Source: JBOHTO01 sp050733695
Lineage (GTDB): Bacteria; Gemmatimonadota; Gemmatimonadetes; Gemmatimonadales; Gemmatimonadaceae
Assembly (NCBI GenBank): GCA_050733695.1
Contig: JBOHTO010000081.1
Coordinates: forward strand, 1 to 51,619
DNA: 51,619 nucleotides
Direction: 5' to 3'
Part shown: in pieces, positions 16,498 to 24,116 of the stretch
How the letters are laid out: each line of letters starts with the position of its first letter
Numbering within the stretch: position 1 is the first letter of the stretch
The notes under the pieces: generated by a model
The model's input: only the letters and a program-made list of their open reading frames with translations
Told to the model about the DNA's origin: nothing
Databases searched by the model: none
Position numbers and translations under genes: made by a program

Positions 16498-18423
16498 TCA
16501 TGGGATTACCGGCAGGTCGATTCGCGACGCGTGCACGCGGTTCCGCTGGATGTGCAGCGTTGGCGGGTTCGCCGGGATCATCGGAAAGTGGTCGATGTCC
16601 GCTCCAGCGATTGCGACGCGAATTCGTCGACCCTTGCGAAAGAGGTACGATGTGGGAAGCAGGTCGAACGACAGCTCGGCTACCCCTCCTGGCACGAGCG
16701 GCATCGCGTCGTACTGAAGATAGCTGTGATAGGGAATGATGGACGCGTACGCGGGTGGCTCACCGCTCTCTTTGCGATGGAGCGCTCGCAACGCTCCTTC
16801 AGTTACATAGTGAACCTGCCCCGTCTCGTCGACTTCCTCGAGATACACGAAGAAGACTCCGTCGGCGGCTGTGGAAGTGACGAACAGTGTCACGACGGGA
16901 TGCCCCGTTACCTCGACGTCGTCGGACAACGGCTGCGACGTGTAGACAAGCAGCTTGCGATCCTCGGTGCTGCGATCAGGATACACTACCGGAGGACCGC
17001 CCACGAGTGTGTTCCAGCGCGATCGCGGACCGGTGCTGGCCGTGCTGTCCACCAGATAGGCGTCTGCTCCATCAGTGCCGCGCGGCGGGTTCGGGCTGAG
17101 ACCGTTCGCCGAGGAGAAATACCAGGATCGAGTCCGTGTTCCCGGTACCGGCCATGCGTTCGCCGTCTTCCACTCTTCCTCGCCCATGGTGTAGTAGTGC
17201 ACGACCGGTTCGCCGGCGATTCCCGTTTCGACTCCCTTCAGATGCTGCTCGAAAAAACGGAGCAGTTCATGGGTGTGTGGGAAGCTCGAGCGCAGGGTGC
17301 CCGCTGACGGGCTATAGTACGATCCCCCGCCGTGATTCCACGGGCCGAGGACAAGCCGGCTTCCGGGCGTGCGCACGGCGCGAAAACGCAAGGCCGCGGC
17401 GCGCGCATATGCGCCGTCGTACCATCCGCTGTAGCTGTAGATGGGCACGCCGGTCGCCCGGATGTCATTCAGCATGGCATGCGGGCTCAAGTCATCGAGC
17501 GTCCAGCCAGCCAGTGCCGTGTCATCGCGGAAAACCACTCCGCGCAGGTTCTCGTAAATATCCGGGTTGGCTGCGTGCTCACGAACGGCCTGCGCGAGCA
17601 GCACGTCGCCCGAGTCCCCGTCCACAGGCCTGCTTCCGACAAAGAGCCGCCGCGCCGCTTCCGGCAACTCGTTGCGGTCTATCGGTCCGATCGCCCGCGA
17701 CCACGTCAACATGAATCCGGTGTTGGGAATCCCGCCGGGCAGCGCGATGTCGGTGTACGCGTCGAAGAACGAGAACTGCGGCGCTATGGCCCTGACCGCC
17801 GGATGTCGGTTCACCAGAAGAAGCTCGGCCGTCGTGCCGACGTAGGAGACTCCCGTCGCGCCCACTTTGCCGTCGGACCACGGCTGCCGGATGATCCAGT
17901 CGACGACATCGCTGCCGTCGGCGACCTCGATCGGTCCCAGCTCAACGTCGCGGCTTCCGAACGACGCACCCGTCCCGCGCACATCTACGATGACGTAGGC
18001 GTACCCGCGCGACACGAAGGCAGAGACTCTTCTCCCTGGTCCGTCCAGACTGTCGCGAAACTCGGGACGGGGTTGAAGCGAGCGACGATAGCGAGTCTGC
18101 TCGAGGATGGTCGGCAGCCGCGTGCCCGCCTCCATGCTTCGCGGGAGATTCACGTCGATAGCGAGCCGGACGCCGTCACGCATTGTGATGTAGCGGGAGT
18201 CGCGAACGACGCCATCGTAGCGCGGTGCCGAAACAGGATCAGAATCGCTGGCCCACCATGCCGAATCGGGAGCTGCTGCTGCAATGCCGGTCGCCGATAC
18301 AGTCGGGCGCGGGGCGTCAGCCTGGGCCGGCGTCGCTGGCGCGGATGTCGCGTTCGGCTCCGGGCGGGGAACACAGGCCGTGAGCGCGGCGACCAGGAGC
18401 CAATTACGCGCCAGTCGGCTCAT
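16498..18423 (-). CDS. CocE/NonD-family hydrolase lipoprotein
   Basis: A 641-residue lipoprotein (lipobox LTAC, Cys17) with an S15/CocE alpha/beta-hydrolase domain (about 60-390) and a C-terminal jelly-roll (about 410-640). The nucleophile is Ser193 in GVSYVG, the acid Asp in GWYDGAY and the base His in GPWNHGG. Unlike its neighbour at 1986, the Glu-Asp pair of the amino-ester-hydrolase carboxylate cluster is replaced (DGAY instead of DAED), so its substrates probably do not need a free alpha-amino group. The family covers X-Pro dipeptidyl peptidases, cocaine esterase and glutaryl-7-ACA acylases. ATG 18423 gives the lipoprotein signal; TTG 18489 would add 22 basic residues. It starts 46 bases after the stop of the preceding serine hydrolase, in the same orientation. 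Confidence 0.88.
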   Translation of the reverse strand: MSRLARNWLLVAALTACVPRPEPNATSAPATPAQADAPRPTVSATGIAAAAPDSAWWASDSDPVSAPRYDGVVRDSRYITMRDGVRLAIDVNLPRSMEAGTRLPTILEQTRYRRSLQPRPEFRDSLDGPGRRVSAFVSRGYAYVIVDVRGTGASFGSRDVELGPIEVADGSDVVDWIIRQPWSDGKVGATGVSYVGTTAELLLVNRHPAVRAIAPQFSFFDAYTDIALPGGIPNTGFMLTWSRAIGPIDRNELPEAARRLFVGSRPVDGDSGDVLLAQAVREHAANPDIYENLRGVVFRDDTALAGWTLDDLSPHAMLNDIRATGVPIYSYSGWYDGAYARAAALRFRAVRTPGSRLVLGPWNHGGGSYYSPSAGTLRSSFPHTHELLRFFEQHLKGVETGIAGEPVVHYYTMGEEEWKTANAWPVPGTRTRSWYFSSANGLSPNPPRGTDGADAYLVDSTASTGPRSRWNTLVGGPPVVYPDRSTEDRKLLVYTSQPLSDDVEVTGHPVVTLFVTSTAADGVFFVYLEEVDETGQVHYVTEGALRALHRKESGEPPAYASIIPYHSYLQYDAMPLVPGGVAELSFDLLPTSYLFRKGRRIRVAIAGADIDHFPMIPANPPTLHIQRNRVHASRIDLPVIP

Positions 18424-18469
18424 CTGTGTTCGCGCGCGCCGCGCCCACCGACCTCTCAATGCGATCACG

Positions 18470-20350
18470 CTACGACCCGCGCCGGACAAAGCCGATGCCG
18501 CGCGCCCGGCCCATGCTCACGGAGAATCCGGTGATGCGTGCACCATCACCGCGGCTGAATCGAACCAGCATTGGTCCCGCTGTGAAGGCGTCGACGAAGG
18601 CCGGTTCGAAGCGCGTGTCACCCAGCGAACGGTGCTCCAGAACGAGGACGCTGTCGCGGACTGCCAGCTCCCAGGTCGCCGCCAGCTCCTCGCTGTCGTA
18701 CGTCCCGGCGTACGCGGCCAGCGCGCGGGCATCGATCGTCGCAGGCGGCATCGGCTCGTACGTGACAGCCGGGTCGCCGTCGATCGTTTCCTTGAGCGCG
18801 AGCGCTGCGCCCTGCTCCGGGGCCTCGAACGCGAGCGTTATCGGATAGTCGGGGGACTGGAAGCGATCCCCACCCAGAGCGCGCAATGGCAGCGCGCTGC
18901 CGGAGATGTGCAGGACAAGGCGGCCGCTGTCGATCGCGACGCGCCGGAACGCGCTGGTTGCCTCATCGAAGTACAGACCCGTGTATCGCGCAAGCTCGGC
19001 TTCGACCGCCGCGGCATCGCGGGTCGCACTCGGAGGCGCGTCCTTTTCCGCGGCCTCCGCCTGCGCAGCCGCCCCCCTCCCCCCCCCCCGCCCGGGTTCC
19101 GGTTCGAGATGCTCGGCGAGAAGGATGTCGACCACCCGCCGGGCCAGCCCCGATGGATTGGCCGTCGCCAGGTTGCACAGTACCGCCACTGAAACCCGCT
19201 GATCGGGGAATCGAAGCAGTTCCGCACGGTATCCGGCCCAGCTCCCGCCATGGTGCACCCGGCGCAGTCCGCGGTATTCATCGACAAAGAGTCCGAGCGC
19301 ATAGGTGATCGCCTCTCCGTCGTCGAGATGGCCGGTCGTGAGCAGATGCTTTGCGAGCCCTGGGCCGCCGACCTCCTTCGTGTAGAAGTTTCCATCCCAG
19401 AGCGCGAGGTCCTCGACCGTGGTGTGCACGGCGCCGTCACCCGTCTGCTCCCAGTTGGACATGTCGATGACGAAGCCGCTGCTGTCGCCCGGAGAGTATC
19501 CCGTCGCGCGGTCGGGAATGATCAGCGCATGGTCATGGCGAATCAGCGTGCTCGTCATTCCGAGCGGCTCGAAGATGCGCTCCCGGGCGAAGTCGGCGAG
19601 CGCCTTCCCCGGCCCCTCGTCGCTCCCGGTTGCACGCTCGACCACGACCGATGCCAGAAAGTAACCGGAGTTGCTGTAGTAGTGCTCGGATCCTGGCGCA
19701 AAGTTGAGGGCATCCTGGCGGACGATCGCATCGAGCGCTTCCGCATCCGTCGTCATGTCGGCGAATCTGTAGCCGCCCATGTACATGATCCCGATGTAGT
19801 CGCGAATGCCGCTGGTGTGTTGCAGGAGCTGGCGGATCGTGATCGGTTCGCCGTACTCCGGCAGTTCGGGGATGTACCTGCGTACGTCGTCGTCGAGAGA
19901 GAGTTTGCCATCCGCGGCGAGCAGCGCGATGCTGGCAGCCGTGAACTGCTTGGACGTGGACCCGATGTCGAAAACAGTTCGCGGCGTGATCGGCGTGCCA
20001 TTCTCGAGATCGGCCATTCCGTAGCCGCGCGCATGAATGATACGGCCGTCGCGAATCACCCCGAGCGCACAGCCGGGAGAACTATCGCTGTCGAACTCCG
20101 CGAAGACGGAGTCGATGCGCGTGCTGTCCATGTGCAGGCCATCGAAGCGTCCCGTGACGCTGCTGGAAGTCGACTGTGCGCCTGCCACCATCGCCGTCGC
20201 AGCCAGCAGTGCCGGCAACGAGGCGAGCGCAGCGCAACGGAAGAACCGGGACCTGCTCAATGCTTCTTCCCATGAAGAACTGCTCGCGGCACGCTGCGAT
20301 CTCGAGTCGGTGCAGCGTGTCAATGCGGTCCGGCGCGCCGCATGATTCAT
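18470..20350 (-). CDS. Serine hydrolase with two C-terminal lipocalin-like domains (D-aminopeptidase-like layout)
   Basis: 626 residues: an unusually long 37-residue polar lead before the hydrophobic signal segment (about 40-58), a beta-lactamase/CubicO domain (about 75-400), a Gly-Arg-rich linker, and two beta-barrel domains (about 445-525 and 535-626). Catalytic residues are STSK (Ser131, Lys134), YSN (Tyr225) and HHGG. This three-domain plan is that of bacterial D-aminopeptidase. ATG 20350 overlaps the racemase stop as ATGA. A TTG just before the hydrophobic segment could be the true start instead. An 11-C run (19079-19089) encodes the glycines of the linker and could slip, fusing or severing the C-terminal domains. 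It sits directly after the racemase in the operon. Confidence 0.87.
   Translation of the reverse strand: MNHAARRTALTRCTDSRSQRAASSSSWEEALSRSRFFRCAALASLPALLAATAMVAGAQSTSSSVTGRFDGLHMDSTRIDSVFAEFDSDSSPGCALGVIRDGRIIHARGYGMADLENGTPITPRTVFDIGSTSKQFTAASIALLAADGKLSLDDDVRRYIPELPEYGEPITIRQLLQHTSGIRDYIGIMYMGGYRFADMTTDAEALDAIVRQDALNFAPGSEHYYSNSGYFLASVVVERATGSDEGPGKALADFARERIFEPLGMTSTLIRHDHALIIPDRATGYSPGDSSGFVIDMSNWEQTGDGAVHTTVEDLALWDGNFYTKEVGGPGLAKHLLTTGHLDDGEAITYALGLFVDEYRGLRRVHHGGSWAGYRAELLRFPDQRVSVAVLCNLATANPSGLARRVVDILLAEHLEPEPGRGGGRGAAAQAEAAEKDAPPSATRDAAAVEAELARYTGLYFDEATSAFRRVAIDSGRLVLHISGSALPLRALGGDRFQSPDYPITLAFEAPEQGAALALKETIDGDPAVTYEPMPPATIDARALAAYAGTYDSEELAATWELAVRDSVLVLEHRSLGDTRFEPAFVDAFTAGPMLVRFSRGDGARITGFSVSMGRARGIGFVRRGS
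19079..19089. repeat. 11-base C homopolymer inside a serine hydrolase gene
   Basis: An uninterrupted run of 11 C (G on the coding strand), preceded by CCCCCCT. It encodes part of the Gly/Arg linker between the catalytic and C-terminal domains. Runs of this length slip in replication, so it is a candidate contingency tract. It is also a place where sequencing error is likely. Confidence 0.8.
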
Positions 20351-21528
20351 GGCGCCCGAAGCACCGCTGTGCGCGCCGTCAGGCCGTCGATGCGGTCCAC
20401 GTCCACGTCCACACCAATCCCCGGCCGGTCGAGTGGCACTCTCACCATGCCGTCCCTGCTCATCGTCCACTCCGGAGTCACTATGTCGCGTTCCCAGTAA
20501 CGGGCACTCGGACTCAGGTCGCCCGGCTTTGTGAAGTTCGGAAGACTCGCCAGCGCGACGTTGTAGGCCCGGCCTATTCCGCTCTCCAGCATTCCGCCGC
20601 ACCAGACGGGTATGTCATTGTCGGCGCAGAGATCGTGGATCGCGAGCGATTGCCTGAAGCCACCGACCCGGCCCGGCTTGATGTTGATGATCCTGCCACT
20701 GGCCAGTGTGATCATGTCCTGGGCGCGGTCGACGCTCGTGATGGATTCGTCCAGACAGATCGGTGTGCGCATGCGCCGCTGCAGCTCGGCGTGGCGCACG
20801 AGATCGTCGTGCGCGAGCGGCTGCTCGATCATGATGAGGCCGAACTCGTCCAGCTCCTGCAGTCGATCCGAATCCGCGGGAGTGTATGCGTTGTTGGCAT
20901 CGACCATCAGGGGCGCACCGGCGCCCAGCGCTTCGCGGACGGCCGCAACGTACTGCACATCGCGGCCCGGTTCCACCTTGAGCTTGATCTTCCTGTAACC
21001 GGCCGAGAAGGCCGCGCGCGCACGTTCCACGAGCGCTGCGGGATCAGCTTGAATGCCGAGCGAGATACCCGTCTCTATCTGCGGGCGCGTCCGGCGCGCA
21101 CCCGCGATGAAGGCGGCAAGTGATTCGCCGGCGCGCTCGGCGCCGACCGCCCACGCACCCATCTCCACGGCCGCCTTGGCCATGTTGTGACCGCGGAAAT
21201 TGCTTTCGAGCGCCGCATGCACCTCTTCGGGGCCCCCCAGGGCGACTCCGAGCACCCGCGGCGCTATCCACTCGGTGATGGCGAGCCAGGCGGTGTCGAT
21301 CGTCTCCCAACTGTAGTTGGGCCGCTCGCCGGCCACGCACTCGCTCCATGTCGAGTGACCGTCGCCGTCATGCAGCTCGAGCAGCAGGATGCGACGTTCC
21401 GTGACGACGCCGGAGGAGATGCGGAACGGCTCGCGCAGCGGAAGGCGTATCTCCCGCAGCTCGATCTGCTGAATGCTCGTGGTTGCCTGCGCTGCCGGCG
21501 AACGGGACACATGCGACGGAGCAGTCAC
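20347..21528 (-). CDS. Enolase-superfamily N-acyl (N-succinyl) amino-acid racemase / OSB synthase family
   Basis: A 393-residue cytoplasmic enzyme of the muconate-lactonising subgroup. The catalytic set is complete: KLK (Lys182, Lys184), metal ligands Asp210 (VDANNAY), Glu235 (IEQPL) and Asp260 (LDESI), and the opposing Lys284 (NIKPGRVGG). WCGGMLESGIGRA and the PGDLSPSARYW stretch are typical of the o-succinylbenzoate synthase/N-succinylamino-acid racemase family rather than L-Ala-D/L-Glu epimerases. Racemases of this family interconvert N-acyl D- and L-amino acids. No menaquinone genes lie nearby, while a GNAT of the kind paired with the Geobacillus racemase lies two genes upstream, so the racemase role is favoured over menC. 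ATGA overlaps on both sides (21528/21525 and 20350/20347) show tight translational coupling. Confidence 0.85.
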   Translation of the reverse strand: MTAPSHVSRSPAAQATTSIQQIELREIRLPLREPFRISSGVVTERRILLLELHDGDGHSTWSECVAGERPNYSWETIDTAWLAITEWIAPRVLGVALGGPEEVHAALESNFRGHNMAKAAVEMGAWAVGAERAGESLAAFIAGARRTRPQIETGISLGIQADPAALVERARAAFSAGYRKIKLKVEPGRDVQYVAAVREALGAGAPLMVDANNAYTPADSDRLQELDEFGLIMIEQPLAHDDLVRHAELQRRMRTPICLDESITSVDRAQDMITLASGRIINIKPGRVGGFRQSLAIHDLCADNDIPVWCGGMLESGIGRAYNVALASLPNFTKPGDLSPSARYWERDIVTPEWTMSRDGMVRVPLDRPGIGVDVDVDRIDGLTARTAVLRAP

Positions 21529-23027
21529 TTCTCCCGCCGTAGCTCCATGTACGAAGTGAGCGCGAAGAACAGACGAGGCTCGGTGTTCAGTGCGCTGGCC
21601 TGGCCGCTGAGCGTGCCGTCGTCGTGCAGACGAAGATCAACCAGTACGGAATGGGGGTGACGGCGGGCATCGGCGGTGGGGATCGTGCCGGCGAAGCGGC
21701 CGGTCAGGTTGCCATCATTGTATGCGACAGCGTTCAACAGCGTGCGAAGCTGACCCTCCATCAACACGTGCACGTCCCCATCCGGCTGCACGACGAGCCG
21801 GATCGGCGTCGTGTTCTCATACGTCCGCAGGGTACCGGCCCATTCGCCGAGCAACTCCGGCGGCGGCTCGAAGTCAGACTGGACGTTGTCCGCCCCTTCG
21901 GCCTCGCTTCGCGCGCGATACTCCTTGAGCGCCGTCGCATAACGCGGGAGCACGGCCGCAGCGAGTTCCTGCGCGATACCGCGAACCGATCTGCCCGCGC
22001 TGCGGTTCGTCAGCACGACGATCGCGACATCCTCCGCCGGATACAGGTACAGCGCAGTCGAGACGCCGGGCATGCCGCCACCATGCGAGACGCGACGGAA
22101 GCCGAGGTCATCACTCGTGATCGACCATCCCAGGCCGTAGCCCGATTCGGTCGAGCCCGGCGTCTGGATGTGCTGCATTGCGTCGATCGTCGTGTCGTCC
22201 AGGATCGGCCGTTGGTCCGACAGGCTGTTCTTCAGGTGGAACATGCCGAACCGGACCAGGTCGTGGGCGCTCGAGTACACGGCCGAGCCGCCGTCGTGAT
22301 CGAAGTCGTAGTACGGGATTGGCTGCTGCTCCGCGTCGTAGCGCTGGGCGGCGTATTCTTCCAGCCCGGACGCGATGTGCACGGAGGTGTGCGTCATTCC
22401 GAGCGGGAGGAAGACCTCTCTGCGCATGAACGTCGCGTAGCTCTCCCCGGAGACGCGTGCGATGATGTGGTCGACAATACCGTAGCCCAGATTCGAGTAC
22501 TCGAAGACAGCACCGGCCGGGTTGACCAGCACGCCGTAGCGTGCGATCGCCTCGTCCATGGTACGTTCACCGTACTGCTCGTCGGCGTAGAAGAATTCGT
22601 AGTGCAAGGGCAGACCGGCGGTGTGGCTCGCCACCCGCCGCACGGTGGCCTCGGATGCGTCACCCGCAAGGCCGTTCAACCTCCCCGAGCCGAGGTAGTC
22701 GTTCGCGGATCGATCCAGATCGATCCTGCCATCCTCGACGAGCGTCATCAGTCCGGTCGCGGTGATCGGCTTGGAGATCGACGCGAGCGAGTACATGGTG
22801 TGTTCCGTCGCCGGGATCTGCCGCTCGCGGTCTGCCCAGCCGAAGGCCTCCTCCCACAGGACGCGGCCGTCCTCCGCAACCGCGACCGCCACCGACGGCA
22901 GTGAATCCTCCTGCATCACCTGGAGGATGCGGGCGCGTGCCGTGTCGAACCGGGAATCCTGCGCATTCATGGACCCTGGCGCTGCCAACACGCAGATGCC
23001 CAGCAGCCCGGCCCGAGGCCATTTCAC
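21525..23027 (-). CDS. Secreted serine hydrolase between the GNAT and racemase genes
   Basis: 500 residues: signal peptide 1-22, beta-lactamase/CubicO domain about 28-375, C-terminal lipocalin-like domain about 400-498. Catalytic residues are SISK (Ser83, Lys86), YSN (about Tyr176) and HGGG. The start (ATG 23027) overlaps the GNAT stop and the stop overlaps the racemase start, each as ATGA, so an exported hydrolase is made in step with two cytoplasmic enzymes. This is the best contextual evidence that these serine hydrolases supply D-amino acids or N-acyl-amino acids. The exact substrate is unknown. Confidence 0.9.
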   Translation of the reverse strand: MKWPRAGLLGICVLAAPGSMNAQDSRFDTARARILQVMQEDSLPSVAVAVAEDGRVLWEEAFGWADRERQIPATEHTMYSLASISKPITATGLMTLVEDGRIDLDRSANDYLGSGRLNGLAGDASEATVRRVASHTAGLPLHYEFFYADEQYGERTMDEAIARYGVLVNPAGAVFEYSNLGYGIVDHIIARVSGESYATFMRREVFLPLGMTHTSVHIASGLEEYAAQRYDAEQQPIPYYDFDHDGGSAVYSSAHDLVRFGMFHLKNSLSDQRPILDDTTIDAMQHIQTPGSTESGYGLGWSITSDDLGFRRVSHGGGMPGVSTALYLYPAEDVAIVVLTNRSAGRSVRGIAQELAAAVLPRYATALKEYRARSEAEGADNVQSDFEPPPELLGEWAGTLRTYENTTPIRLVVQPDGDVHVLMEGQLRTLLNAVAYNDGNLTGRFAGTIPTADARRHPHSVLVDLRLHDDGTLSGQASALNTEPRLFFALTSYMELRREK

Positions 23028-23938
23028 GGGCGCACCAGCCGATAGAGGGCCCGCCCGGTATCGGGATCGCGCTGGAAACCGGCCACCCTGTAGCCGCGCT
23101 CCAGGTACGAGAGAAACGCGCGCCGTGTGGTATCCCGCCAGCGGCGCGCCACTTCGGGGTTGCGTTCGATCAGAGCGATGATGTCATTGGGGACCTCCAG
23201 CCGCACCGCCGGTGCCCCGACGAGCTCGCCGTCCACGGGGATGCCATCGCCATCCAGCGGCGCGTTGATCACCGGTGCGTAATCCGGGCCCGCTCCAGTG
23301 ATATTCCTCGTGCCTCTGGCAACCCCAGCGCCGGCTTCAGCATCATTCGCGATCGACGAGAGGCCGGACTCATCGTCCCCGGCCCCGTCGATACTCCATC
23401 TCACGATGAAGCGATCGGTGCCGAGCGCGCCGTGTACAGCACTACCGGTCTCCGCGCCGTACATGTCCGGGACGTACTCGGCGACGCGTGCGCCGAGGCG
23501 TATGAGGTTGAGATGAGCATTGCGCGCGACGAGCGGATCGAATGTCCAGTACATTTCCGCGATCCCGAGCGGCCGGAGACTCTCGCGCTGGAAGAGCTTG
23601 AGTCGCCGGCCCAGCCCGCGATCACGGGCTTCGGGCCTTACCGCGAGCAGGTCCGACCAGTGCACGAGCCGGCCGTCGCGCACTCCTGTCATCCCGAAGA
23701 CGAAGCCGAGGACCCGACCGTCCGAAGCGAACGCGCCGGCCGTCACACCGCCAACGTACTGGGCCAGGCGGAGGATGGTCGCCGGCACGCGCTCGGTGAA
23801 TCCTTCGCCCCAGGTCTCCGTCTGGATCGCCACGCATGCGGCGTATTCATCCGGGGACTGCACCCGGCGGATCGTGATGCCATCGCGGTCAGTGACAGAT
23901 GGCGCCGACTCGATTTCCGGCGCTGAACCGAGCTGCAT
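23024..23938 (-). CDS. GNAT-family N-acyltransferase (COG3375 type, racemase-associated)
   Basis: A 304-residue GNAT protein. A core acyltransferase domain (about 20-180) contains the acyl-CoA pyrophosphate loop in RPEARDRGLGRRL (about 101-113). The FDPL and NLIRLGA segments and the C-terminal part are typical of the larger COG3375 family. In Geobacillus a member of this family is encoded with the N-succinylamino-acid racemase and uses succinyl-CoA to acylate D-amino acids, committing them to conversion to the L form. That function is transferred here by family and neighbourhood. ATG 23938 follows AGGAG by about six bases. It is the first gene of a run of overlapping minus-strand genes (23938 down to 14926) and is divergent from the deacylase at 24117. 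Confidence 0.85.
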   Translation of the reverse strand: MQLGSAPEIESAPSVTDRDGITIRRVQSPDEYAACVAIQTETWGEGFTERVPATILRLAQYVGGVTAGAFASDGRVLGFVFGMTGVRDGRLVHWSDLLAVRPEARDRGLGRRLKLFQRESLRPLGIAEMYWTFDPLVARNAHLNLIRLGARVAEYVPDMYGAETGSAVHGALGTDRFIVRWSIDGAGDDESGLSSIANDAEAGAGVARGTRNITGAGPDYAPVINAPLDGDGIPVDGELVGAPAVRLEVPNDIIALIERNPEVARRWRDTTRRAFLSYLERGYRVAGFQRDPDTGRALYRLVRP

Positions 23939-23996
23939 CTTGCTCCTGCCTCCGGACTGACGGGTTGGTCTTGCCGGTTGCGTTGGACACTATTTG

Positions 23997-24006
23997 GGAT
24001 ACAATT
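23997..24006. promoter_or_regulatory. GGATACAATT, candidate promoter -10 and weak operator (site e)
   Basis: It lies in the gap between the GNAT operon and the deacylase. TACAAT (24000-24005) is a good -10 box for the plus-strand deacylase. On the minus strand the site reads AATTGTATCC, a degenerate version of TTTGTATACA. It may be only a promoter. Confidence 0.3.
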
Positions 24007-24116
24007 CTGCTTCACGCAATGATGGCCCGCGGCCAACCGGTTGGCAAGGGTGCTGTGACGTCTTCTCTTTCCTCCCGTAGCTTTGGCAAGCCCCCCTTCA
24101 ACCCCATGCCTCAGCC

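Noticed and set aside
20347..21528. L-Ala-D/L-Glu (dipeptide) epimerase
   Set aside because: The CGGMLESGIGRA and PGDLSPSARYW motifs and the GNAT neighbour fit the N-acyl-amino-acid racemase/OSB synthase family better.
641..23027. True antibiotic-resistance beta-lactamases
   Set aside because: All five have the class C fold motifs, but long C-terminal domains or CubicO-like features and paralog clustering argue for peptidase or esterase roles rather than AmpC.
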